Shown here piece after piece: positions 45,201-54,523 of a stretch of DNA of 64,000 bases. Location: positions 1,364,001 through 1,428,000 of the forward strand of contig NZ_UFXX01000001.1 in NCBI RefSeq assembly GCF_900447535.1. The letters run 5' to 3'. The DNA comes from Dermacoccus nishinomiyaensis. Its GTDB lineage: Bacteria; Actinomycetota; Actinomycetes; Actinomycetales; Dermatophilaceae. The notes below the pieces were generated by a model that was not told where the DNA came from, did not search any database, and was given only the letters and a program-made list of their open reading frames with translations. The position numbers and the translations under genes were made by a program. Every line of letters starts with the position of its first letter. Positions within the stretch are counted from its first letter, which is position 1.

Positions 45201-45529
45201 CCGCCCGGCTTGCGGTAGAGCACCTGCTTGATGCGTGAGGGGTTGTTGACGAGCTGCTCGCTCGCCGAGCCCTTCGGGCACAGGCGGCCGCGCGAGATCG
45301 GTGAATCCTTGTCGCCCTCGATGGCGACGACCTTTTCGTCCTTGACGAACACGCGCTGGCCGCAGCCCACGGCGCAGTACGGGCACACCGACTGCACGAC
45401 GCGGTCGGCCGTCGTCGTGCGCGGTTCGAGCGTTCGAGTCTTCTCACTCGTCACTGCCGGGCCACGACCGAGGAAATCCTTCGATCGCACCTGACGCAGG
45501 ACGGGCCACTCGAGGGGTGACAGACCCAT
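42260..45529 (-). CDS. selenocysteine-containing formate dehydrogenase catalytic subunit
   Basis: This 1089-residue molybdopterin enzyme oxidises formate to CO2. The N-terminal [4Fe-4S] motif is CPYCAVGCG. Codon 188 (44966-44968) is TGA in the context NQARI-UGA-HSATVPSLG, the invariant selenocysteine site, and the frame continues without another break to the true stop at 42260. A SECIS-like hairpin follows the UGA. MGLSPLEWP at 45529 was chosen because AGGGGAG precedes it. No twin-arginine signal is seen, so the enzyme probably faces the cytoplasm. A Ser/Gly/His insert (near residue 350) is unusual. Standard gene calling will split this gene at the UGA. It is first in an operon with the FeS and NrfD subunits. 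Confidence 0.95.
44936..44954 (-). promoter_or_regulatory. SECIS-like hairpin downstream of the Sec UGA
   Basis: In the mRNA, 11 nt after the UGA, GGUUCCC-AGUCU-GGGAGCC forms a seven-pair stem (one G-U) with a five-base loop. The loop AGUCU equals that of E. coli fdnG/fdoG SECIS elements as I recall them, and the distance fits bacterial SECIS. It should recruit SelB. Confidence 0.9.
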
Positions 45530-45683
45530 TGAGCTCCCCTTTCGTCGCATGCGTGATCGTTCTGCGTCCAAGTCTAGACCCGAGAGCCGACAACCCAACC
45601 GTCAGGCGCCGCCCGGAGCGCCGATCACGTTGCCGGACGGCGAGATTCGCACGCCTCGAGCTCTCGCCGCGCCGTCGCGCAGA

Positions 45684-46082
45684 TCACTGCGGGCAGGCCT
45701 CCTGCAGCACCTCGACGACCGACGGCAGGACGTGCGTGTGCGGGCTCGCCTCAAGCGTCTCGCGCGAGCCGGAACCCGAGAGCACCCCCGCGACGAGACC
45801 CGCCCCGCTGCGGGTGCCCGCGACGAGATCGGCACCCGTGTCGCCCGCGACGACGACCCTTCGGACGTCGACGACGCCGGCACGTTCCATCGCCCGGAAG
45901 ATCATGTACGGCGCGGGACGCCCCGCCGCCACCTCGTCGGCCGTGACGAGCGCATCGACCATCCCGCCGTCCTCGAGCGGCCCGACGCGCCAGCCCACCC
46001 CGTCGAGCACCATGTCGGCGACGTCGCGGGTGAAACCGGTCGTCAGGGCGACCTTGAAGCCGGTGGCGCGGTGGATGGGCAC
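45684..46082 (-). pseudogene. phosphonatase-like HAD hydrolase, 5'-truncated
   Basis: This 132-residue frame matches only the C-terminal half of phosphonatase-like HAD hydrolases: KVALTTGFTRDVADMVLDGVG (motif II region), GRPAPYMIFRAMERAGV (motif III) and VVVAGDTGADLVAGTRSGAG (motif IV aspartates). Family members are about 220 residues with a DxDGT-type nucleophile near residue 10; that entire N-terminal and cap region is missing, and the upstream sequence belongs to a divergent gene's control region. It is therefore probably an inactive remnant left by deletion. Confidence 0.75.
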
Positions 46083-46131
46083 GCTCGTGCGTGATCAGGT
46101 GATGTTCACCCCCGGCTGATTGGATGAGCGG

Positions 46132-46785
46132 GTGACCACCCTCCTGCTCATCCGCCACGGCCAGACCCCCAACAACGTCATCGGTGCGCTGGATACCGCG
46201 CTGCCCGGCGCCGGGCTCACCGAGCTCGGCCACGCGCAGGCCGACGACCTCGTGCCGCGCCTCGCCGATCGCCGCATCGATCGAGTCGTCGCGTCCGCCC
46301 ACGATCGAGCGCGTCTCACGGCCGGACCGCTCACCGCCGAACGCGGGCTGACGCTGACGCAGGACGCCGGCTTCGGTGAGATCTTCGCCGGTGATCTCGA
46401 GATGGCGACGACGCACGAAGCCGCCGACATCTACCTCGACACGGCCTACGCGTGGGCCACCGGTGACCTCGAGGCGCGCATCCCGGGTGGCCCCGCCGGC
46501 GCGGAGACGCTCGAACGGTTCACCGAGGCACTCGAACGCTCCCTGGACGGGCTCGACGACGATGCGACGCTCGCCGTCGTCAGTCATGGCGCGGTGCTGC
46601 GGCTATGGGTGACGTCGCAGTGCGAGAACCTCACGCCGCGGGAGGTGCGTCAGCGTCGGATCCCCAACACGACCGTCCTGACGCTCGAGGGTCGGCCGGG
46701 CGCCTGGCGATTCGTGGCCTGGGACGAACCGCGCCTGCTCGACCTCGCCGCCGACGACCCGACGGCCAACGCCGACGAAGACTGA
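46132..46785 (+). CDS. histidine phosphatase (phosphoglycerate-mutase-like) family protein
   Basis: The 217-residue enzyme has the phosphohistidine motif LLIRHGQTPNN at the N-terminus, SAHDRARLTA, FGEIFAGDLE and the second catalytic histidine in AVVSHGAVLRLW. These are the conserved parts of the branch-1 histidine phosphatases; the substrate is unknown. A GTG at 46132 fits the family start; a TTG at 46120 is an alternative. A hairpin terminator follows. Confidence 0.9.
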   Translation: MTTLLLIRHGQTPNNVIGALDTALPGAGLTELGHAQADDLVPRLADRRIDRVVASAHDRARLTAGPLTAERGLTLTQDAGFGEIFAGDLEMATTHEAADIYLDTAYAWATGDLEARIPGGPAGAETLERFTEALERSLDGLDDDATLAVVSHGAVLRLWVTSQCENLTPREVRQRRIPNTTVLTLEGRPGAWRFVAWDEPRLLDLAADDPTANADED

Positions 46786-46836
46786 ATAGCCCGCGGCGCG
46801 CATCGCGTCAGCCGTCCGCCGCCTGAGCCACATGAT

Positions 46837-46870
46837 GCTGCCCGAGTCAGTCAGGACTGACTCGGGCAGC
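46837..46870. terminator. perfect hairpin between convergent genes
   Basis: Arms GCTGCCCGAGTCAGTC and GACTGACTCGGGCAGC pair over 16 bp with a 2-nt loop, between the histidine phosphatase and the convergent secreted-protein gene. Confidence 0.8.
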
Positions 46871-46888
46871 GCCACGTGACGCGACTGA

Positions 46889-47611
46889 TCAGGCAGCCTG
46901 CGCGCTCGTGCTCGACAAGGTGGGCGCCGTGGTCGACGAACTCGTCGAACCCGAACCACCCTGCGTCTGGCCGCTCGGCGCGCCATCGTGGCGGGGTCCG
47001 TCATGCCCGCCCGGCCCGCCGGGCTTGCCGGCCGTCACAGTCACGGTCTTGAGATCCTTGCTGACGTCGATCCGCACGTGCGCACCCGCCTTCGTGCCGA
47101 ACGCGTGGTAGGTGCCGTCGCTCTCCTTGTAGACCTTCTCGACGGTGACGCCCGAGTCCTTCGCCTTGACGGCGTTCTTGACGCCGGTCAGGGCGGTACC
47201 CGTCACCTCGGTGCCGCGGTGGTGACCGTGGTGGCCGTGACCCCGGCCGGTGCGGACGGTGACCGTCTTGAGGTCCTTGCTCACCTCGACCATGACGCGC
47301 TTGCCGGACCTCGTGCCGAACGCGCGGTACGAACCGTCCGGCGCCTGACGCACGCCCTTGACGGTGATCGACGCGTCCTTCGCCTTCACCGCATTCTTGA
47401 CGTTCGTCGCCGCGGTCCCCGCGACCAGCTTGTCGTGCATGCCGCGCATGCCGTGCCCGTCCTGGCCGGCGGCGCTGCCCTGCTGCGTCGTGGTGTTCGG
47501 GGTGGAGGTGCCGGTGCTCACCGTCTGCGAGCTCGCGAGCGCCGCCCCCGAGACCGCGAGGGTGCTCACTGCGCCGACGCCGGCGGCGATCTTACGACCG
47601 TTCTTCGCCAT
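46889..47611 (-). CDS. secreted protein with two PepSY-like repeats
   Basis: This 240-residue exported protein has a signal peptide (MAKNGRKIAAGVGAVSTLAVSGAALA), a His/Gly-rich stretch and two homologous domains of about 60 residues. Each runs T-x-V-K-N-A-V-K-A-K-D, then DGSYRAFGTRSGKRV or DGTYHAFGTKAGAHV, and ends VSKDLKTVTV. The C-terminus is Gly/Ser/Thr-rich. The repeats resemble PepSY-type domains; the histidine clusters (GHGHHGHHRG) could bind metal. AAGGAG precedes the ATG at 47611. The function is unknown. Confidence 0.8.
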   Translation of the reverse strand: MAKNGRKIAAGVGAVSTLAVSGAALASSQTVSTGTSTPNTTTQQGSAAGQDGHGMRGMHDKLVAGTAATNVKNAVKAKDASITVKGVRQAPDGSYRAFGTRSGKRVMVEVSKDLKTVTVRTGRGHGHHGHHRGTEVTGTALTGVKNAVKAKDSGVTVEKVYKESDGTYHAFGTKAGAHVRIDVSKDLKTVTVTAGKPGGPGGHDGPRHDGAPSGQTQGGSGSTSSSTTAPTLSSTSAQAA

Positions 47612-47759
47612 GGTTGACTCCTTCATCCGTGGGCCTCGACCGTTCGTGGCCCGACGGATGCACGCTGACCGCCGCGGCTGTGATGAAGCTATGTGCACTA
47701 CAAGGCGAGCCCATGCGTTCGCCTGCCGTCAGGTTCGAAGAAGCTGAGAGAATGCCGCC

Positions 47760-48611
47760 ATGCCCGGCGCTCCCTCCGACGATCTCGCACCCATGACCTC
47801 TCCCGCTCCGTCCGCCCTCCCGTCGAGTGGCGATCACATCGCGTTCTATCGGTTCGTCGCGGTGCCCGACGTCGACGCCGCCGTCGTGCGGGTGCGCGAG
47901 CTGTGCGCTGCGCGCGAGGGTTTGACGGGGTCGGTCCTCATCGCGAGCGAGGGCGTCAACGGCATGCTCGCCGGAGCGCCCGAACAGGTCGACGCCTTCC
48001 GCGCGGCAGCGAGCGCCGACGCCGTCACGCGGGCCCTGTTCGACGGCATCGTCACCAAGCGCACCGCGTTCACACGTCCGCCGTTTCGCCGCATGATGGT
48101 CAAGGCGAAGCGCGAGATCGTGCCGCTGGGCGTCGACGGGCTCGACATGCCGAACCGCATGGAGGACGTGCGTGCCACCGACGTCGCGCCGCAGCGATGG
48201 CGCGAGCTGATCCGGCGCGACGACGTGATCGTCCTCGACAATCGCAACAGCTTCGAGTTCGGCGTCGGCCACTTCGAGGGGGCGATCGACCCGGGCGTCG
48301 AGAACTTCCGCGACTTCGCCGACTACGTCGAGGCGCACGCGCCTGCGTGGCGTGAGAGCGGGACGAAGGTCGCGATGTACTGCACGGGCGGCATCCGCTG
48401 CGAGAAGTCGAGCCCGTGGATGCAGGATCTGGGTCTCGAGGTCTTCCAGCTTCAGGGCGGCATCCTCAACTACTTCGCGCAGATGCCGGACGCCGACGTC
48501 GACTGGCGCGGCGAGTGCTTCGTGTTCGACGAACGCGTCAGCCTCGACACGCACCTGCGCGAGAGCGGCACGGGCGCCGCGGACGTCGACGAGCCCCGCC
48601 CCTCCGAGTGA
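47760..48611 (+). CDS. trhO: tRNA uridine-34 hydroxylase, rhodanese-like
   Basis: The 283-residue protein matches TrhO (YceA), which makes 5-hydroxyuridine at position 34 of tRNAs using O2. The features seen are the N-terminal ferredoxin-like domain GSVLIASEGVNGMLAG, KAKREIVPLGV, VLDNRNSFEFGVGHFEGAIDP and the rhodanese cysteine loop MYCTGGIRCEKSS, followed by FQLQGGILNYF. Length and order are normal. It is transcribed alone. Confidence 0.93.
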   Translation: MPGAPSDDLAPMTSPAPSALPSSGDHIAFYRFVAVPDVDAAVVRVRELCAAREGLTGSVLIASEGVNGMLAGAPEQVDAFRAAASADAVTRALFDGIVTKRTAFTRPPFRRMMVKAKREIVPLGVDGLDMPNRMEDVRATDVAPQRWRELIRRDDVIVLDNRNSFEFGVGHFEGAIDPGVENFRDFADYVEAHAPAWRESGTKVAMYCTGGIRCEKSSPWMQDLGLEVFQLQGGILNYFAQMPDADVDWRGECFVFDERVSLDTHLRESGTGAADVDEPRPSE

Positions 48612-48813
48612 CGAGCGCGGGGCGCCTGCCCGACGGCACATGACATGTCGCCCCCGCTGACGAGTGCCCGCTGGGTCGTCGGGGCGTCGCGTCGTCGGGG
48701 CGTCGCGTCGTCGGGCCCACTGGCTGACGGACCGCCCAGCCCGCTGAAAATCGGGTGACGCCACCCCGCCACGCCGCCTAGCGTGAGGGTGTTCCCACCA
48801 CTCCAGGAGGCCT

Positions 48814-50586
<1,773 letters not shown>

Positions 50587-50648
50587 CCACGCTCCGGAAA
50601 GCGGCGTAGGGTCGAGGCAACTGTTGTCCAGAGAAAGGAGTTCATGTC

Positions 50649-50822
50649 ATGGGTATCGATGACAAGTTCGACAACGCCAAGGACGAGAAGCTCGGCCAGG
50701 CCAAGGAGGCCTTCGGCAAGGCGAGCGACGATCAGGGTCTCGAGGCCGAGGGCAAGGGCGACCAGATGGGCGCCAACCTCAAGCAGGCCGGCGAGAAGAT
50801 CAAGGACGCCTTCAAGGGCTGA
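50649..50822 (+). CDS. CsbD-family stress protein
   Basis: This 57-residue, highly charged protein has the CsbD pattern DKFDNAKDEKLGQAKEAFGK and DQMGANLKQAGEKIKDAF. Members are small general-stress proteins, predicted disordered or helical, of unknown activity. ATG 50649 lies after AAGGAG, and a strong terminator follows 28 bp after the stop. Confidence 0.9.
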   Translation: MGIDDKFDNAKDEKLGQAKEAFGKASDDQGLEAEGKGDQMGANLKQAGEKIKDAFKG

Positions 50823-50850
50823 TTGCCCGAAGCGTTGCCTACTTGGTCAC

Positions 50851-50881
50851 GGGGCGCATCCTCACGACGAGGATGCGCCCC
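50851..50881 (+). terminator. hairpin terminator after CsbD gene
   Basis: Arms GGGGCGCATCCTC and GAGGATGCGCCCC with a 5-nt loop. Confidence 0.85.
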
Positions 50882-51179
50882 GTGTCGTATGTCCGCCCGG
50901 TCCAACCCTGCAGGCTCCCCCCGGGTACGAGCGCAGCGTCGACGGCCGATCGTCACGATGCGGTCTCGGTTGCGTCGCGTCCAGAGCGCTCGCCCAGGCC
51001 GCCCCGCAGCGTCAGACCGCGTCACCCACGCGACGTTCACAGGCCCCCTTAACACTCCCGTAACAATGGGGCGCGAGGGGTGTCACCTCGCTGGCCTAAA
51101 GTGATGAGCGGCACACCTGACCGGCGACGTGCGTCCCCGCGCGAGGCCGAGGTGTCCTCCTGTTCATGAAAGGCAACGT

Positions 51180-52649
51180 ATGTCCTCGACTCCTGACGCG
51201 CTGAAGAATTCGGCCGCGTCCGATTCGCGCGACTCCGGTGACACCGGGTACGCCAAGCACCTGAAGAACCGCCACATCCAGATGATCGGCATCGGCGGCG
51301 CCATCGGCTCCGGCCTCTTCCTCGGCTCCGCGGGGCGTCTCAACGAAGCCGGCCCGTCCCTGATCTTCAGCTACGCCATCTGCGGCGCCGTCGCGATGAT
51401 CGTCGTGCGTGCGCTCGGTGAGATGGTGCTGCACCGCCCGAGTTCGGGTGCCTTCGTCTCCTACAGTCGCGAGTTCATCGGAGAGAAGGGGGCGTACGCA
51501 GCGGGCTGGTTCCACTTCCTGAACTGGGCCTTCACTCTCATCGCGGACGCAACGGCGATCGCGACGTTCCTGTACTTCTGGAAGCCGGTGTCCGACGCCT
51601 TGCCGAAGTGGGCGCTCGCCCTCATCGCGCTGGCGATCGTTCTCGCCATCAACCTCATCGGCGTCAAGCTGTTCGGCGAGGTCGAGTTCTGGTTCTCCAT
51701 CATCAAGGTCGCCATGCTCGTGGTCTTCATGGTGGTCGCGATCTACTTCATCGCGACGTCGCACCAGCTGGGCCCTGATACCGCAGGCCTGCGCAACATC
51801 ACCGATCACGGCGGGATGTTCCCGAACGGGCCGAGCCACATGTGGACCCTGATGTCCGGCGTCATCTTCGCCTACGCCGCCATGGAACTCATCGGTGTGG
51901 CCGCCGGCGAGACGGAGAACCCGCGCGAGGTCATGCCGAAGGCCGTGCGCTCCGTCCTGTGGCGCATCCTGATCTTCTACGTCGGCACGATCACGCTGTT
52001 CTCGCTGCTCCTGCCGCACACCGCCTACCAGGCGGACACCTCGCCCTTCGTGACGGTCTTCGACCGCATCGGCTTCCACATCGGCGGCGTGAAGATGGCC
52101 GACATCATGACCGTGGTCCTCGTGACGGCGGTCGCCAGCTCGATGAACTCCGGCCTCTACTCCACCGGGCGCGTGCTGCGCTCGATGGCCGAGGCGGGCA
52201 CGGCGCCGCGTTACCTGCGCAAGATGAGCAAGCACCAGGTGCCGTGGGCCGCGATCGCGACGACGGCTGCCTTCGGTCTCATCGGTGTGGCCATCAACTA
52301 TGCGTGGCCCTCGGATGCCTTCGAGATCGTCCTGGAGGTCGCCGTCCTCGGCATCATCGGCGTGTGGGCCATGATCCTCATCTCTCACATGATGATGGTG
52401 CGCAAGGCGAAGCGCGGTGAGATGCAGCGACCCGACTTCCAGCTCAAGGGCGCGCCCTTCCTCAACATCGTCGCGCTGGGCTTCCTCGGCTTCATCCTGG
52501 TCCTGATGGCGACGCAGGGTGGCGTGCTGCAGAAGGTCGTCCTCATCATGGGCCCGGTCGTGGCCGCTCTCATGATCGGCGGTTGGTTCCTCGTCCGCAA
52601 TCGGATCAACGCCGAAGCGTTCGACTCCGAGGACAACGCCATGGTGTGA
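51180..52649 (+). CDS. AAT-type amino-acid permease, first of three
   Basis: This is a 489-residue, 12-helix proton symporter of the amino acid transporter family (AnsP/CycA/GabP branch). The N-terminal signature RHIQMIGIGGAIGSGLFLGS, VVRALGEMVLHRPSSGAFVSYSREFIGEK and GVAAGETENPREVMPKA are typical. The closest relatives in the window are the next two genes. Asparagine, serine, alanine or glycine transport is likely, but specificity is not readable. AAAGG precedes the ATG. Confidence 0.93.
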   Translation: MSSTPDALKNSAASDSRDSGDTGYAKHLKNRHIQMIGIGGAIGSGLFLGSAGRLNEAGPSLIFSYAICGAVAMIVVRALGEMVLHRPSSGAFVSYSREFIGEKGAYAAGWFHFLNWAFTLIADATAIATFLYFWKPVSDALPKWALALIALAIVLAINLIGVKLFGEVEFWFSIIKVAMLVVFMVVAIYFIATSHQLGPDTAGLRNITDHGGMFPNGPSHMWTLMSGVIFAYAAMELIGVAAGETENPREVMPKAVRSVLWRILIFYVGTITLFSLLLPHTAYQADTSPFVTVFDRIGFHIGGVKMADIMTVVLVTAVASSMNSGLYSTGRVLRSMAEAGTAPRYLRKMSKHQVPWAAIATTAAFGLIGVAINYAWPSDAFEIVLEVAVLGIIGVWAMILISHMMMVRKAKRGEMQRPDFQLKGAPFLNIVALGFLGFILVLMATQGGVLQKVVLIMGPVVAALMIGGWFLVRNRINAEAFDSEDNAMV

Positions 52650-52668
52650 GCCTCCGCTCATCACGTCT

Positions 52669-52700
52669 GATGCCCCGTCTACGTTCGTAGGCGGGGCATC
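52669..52700 (+). terminator. hairpin terminator after first permease
   Basis: Arms GATGCCCCGTCTAC and GTAGGCGGGGCATC, 20 bp after the stop. Confidence 0.85.
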
Positions 52701-52818
52701 ACGCGTCGATGGCGTCATCTCAGAGCGGACACGTGTGTGCACGCGGTCACATCGGTGGCCTGGAGTGTGCCAGTCATGTGGCCTGGGCTACGGCCCTCGA
52801 GCAGTAAGGCATCCCTCG

Positions 52819-54336
52819 ATGTCCTCCCTCCTCTCTGAGCCTGCGCCCACCTCCGGGTCCGCGGCTCCCGGCGCGAACGGCCCCGCCGACGCCCCGCATT
52901 CCCGCGACGCCGGTGACGCCGGGTACGCCAAGCACCTGAAGAACCGCCACATCCAGATGATCGGCATCGGCGGCGCCATCGGCTCGGGCCTCTTCCTCGG
53001 CTCCGCCGGGCGCCTGCACGAGGCCGGCCCGTCCCTGATCTTCAGCTACGCGATCTGCGGCATCGTCGCGATGATCGTCGTGCGTGCGCTCGGTGAGATG
53101 GTGCTGCACCGCCCGAGCTCGGGCGCCTTCGTCTCCTACAGTCGCGAGTTCATCGGCGAGAAGGCGGCCTATGCCGCCGGGTGGTTCCACTTCATCAACT
53201 GGGGCTTCACCGTCATCGCCGACTCGACGGCCATCGCCGGGTTCCTCATCTTCTGGAAACCGATCTCCGACGCGCTGCCGCAGTGGGCTCTGGCGCTGCT
53301 GGCTCTCACGATCGTGCTCGTCATCAACCTCATCGGCGTGAAGTGGTTCGGCGAGATGGAGTTCTGGTTCTCCATCATCAAGGTCGTCACGATCATCGCG
53401 TTCATGTTCGTCTCGATCTTCTTCATCGTGACGAGCAAGGATCTGTCGTCGGACGGTCAGCACGCCACGGCCGGCCTGCACAACATCACCGACAGCGGTT
53501 TCTTCCCGAACGGCGTGTCGCCGATGTTCATGCTGATGTCCGGCGTCATCTTCGCGTACGCGTCGATGGAACTCATCGGCGTCGCCGCCGGCGAGACGGA
53601 GAACCCGCGCGAGGTCATGCCGAAGGCGGCGCGCGCCGTCGTGTGGCGCATCCTCGTGTTCTACATCGGCACGATCACCCTGATGACGCTGCTGCTGCCG
53701 ACCGACCAGTACAAGAAGGGCGAGTCGCCGTTCGTCACCGTGCTCGACCGCGTCGGGTTCCACATCGGCGGCGTCCACATGGCCGACATCATGAGCGTCG
53801 TGCTGATCTCCGCCGTCGCGAGCTCGATGAACTCCGGCCTGTACTCGACCGGCCGTGTGCTGCGCTCGATGGCGATGGCCGGCACCGCGCCGCGCTACCT
53901 CGCGAAGATGAGCAAGACGCAGGTGCCCTACTGGGGCATCTTCACGACGTTCGCGTTCGGCCTCATCGGCGTCGGCATCAACTACGCGTGGCCGTCGGAC
54001 GCGTTCGAGATGGTCCTCGAGCTCGCGACGCTCGGCATCATCGGCGTGTGGTCGATGATCCTCATCAGCCACCTCATGATGGTGCGCAAGGCCAAGCGCG
54101 GCGAGCTGGAGCGACCCGACTTCAAGCTCAAGGGCGCGCCGTTCCTCAACATCTTCGGCCTGCTGTTCATGGCGGCCGTGCTGCTGCTCATCATGTTCGG
54201 CGACGACCCGAAGGCCGCCAAGGCCGGCTACATCGGCGGGCCCGTCCTCGCGGCGCTCATGGTCGGCGGCTGGTTCCTCGTGCGCGGCCGCATCAACTCC
54301 GAAGCGTTCGACGACGAAGCGTCACGCATGTCCTGA
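52819..54336 (+). CDS. AAT-type amino-acid permease, second of three
   Basis: The 505-residue protein is highly similar to the gene before it, including long identical stretches in helices 1-3 and in ATGCDS-type loop GETENPREVMPKAARAV. Its N-terminal tail is longer (about 40 residues, Ser/Ala/Pro-rich) and the loop after SKDLSSDGQH differs. It is probably a recent duplicate. It has its own gap of about 120 bp and its own terminator, so it can be regulated separately. Confidence 0.93.
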   Translation: MSSLLSEPAPTSGSAAPGANGPADAPHSRDAGDAGYAKHLKNRHIQMIGIGGAIGSGLFLGSAGRLHEAGPSLIFSYAICGIVAMIVVRALGEMVLHRPSSGAFVSYSREFIGEKAAYAAGWFHFINWGFTVIADSTAIAGFLIFWKPISDALPQWALALLALTIVLVINLIGVKWFGEMEFWFSIIKVVTIIAFMFVSIFFIVTSKDLSSDGQHATAGLHNITDSGFFPNGVSPMFMLMSGVIFAYASMELIGVAAGETENPREVMPKAARAVVWRILVFYIGTITLMTLLLPTDQYKKGESPFVTVLDRVGFHIGGVHMADIMSVVLISAVASSMNSGLYSTGRVLRSMAMAGTAPRYLAKMSKTQVPYWGIFTTFAFGLIGVGINYAWPSDAFEMVLELATLGIIGVWSMILISHLMMVRKAKRGELERPDFKLKGAPFLNIFGLLFMAAVLLLIMFGDDPKAAKAGYIGGPVLAALMVGGWFLVRGRINSEAFDDEASRMS

Positions 54337-54350
54337 CGATCGAATGCCCG

Positions 54351-54392
54351 ACGTGACGGCGCCCCACCCGGCCGGGTGGGGCGCCGTCACGT
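54351..54392 (+). terminator. perfect 21-bp palindrome after second permease
   Basis: Two contiguous perfectly complementary 21-base arms (ACGTGACGGCGCCCC... and ...GGGGCGCCGTCACGT) begin 14 bp after the stop. Confidence 0.85.
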
Positions 54393-54523
54393 CTGTGCAC
54401 TCCAGACGCCTCCTCGTGACCGGATCGCTCACGGCGATGACGGCCCTGCGTGCGTTGATGCCGCACGCCTCCCCTAGTGTGTGCGTGCCCAGGCCGCACC
54501 CGGCCTCGACGTGAAAGGGAGCG

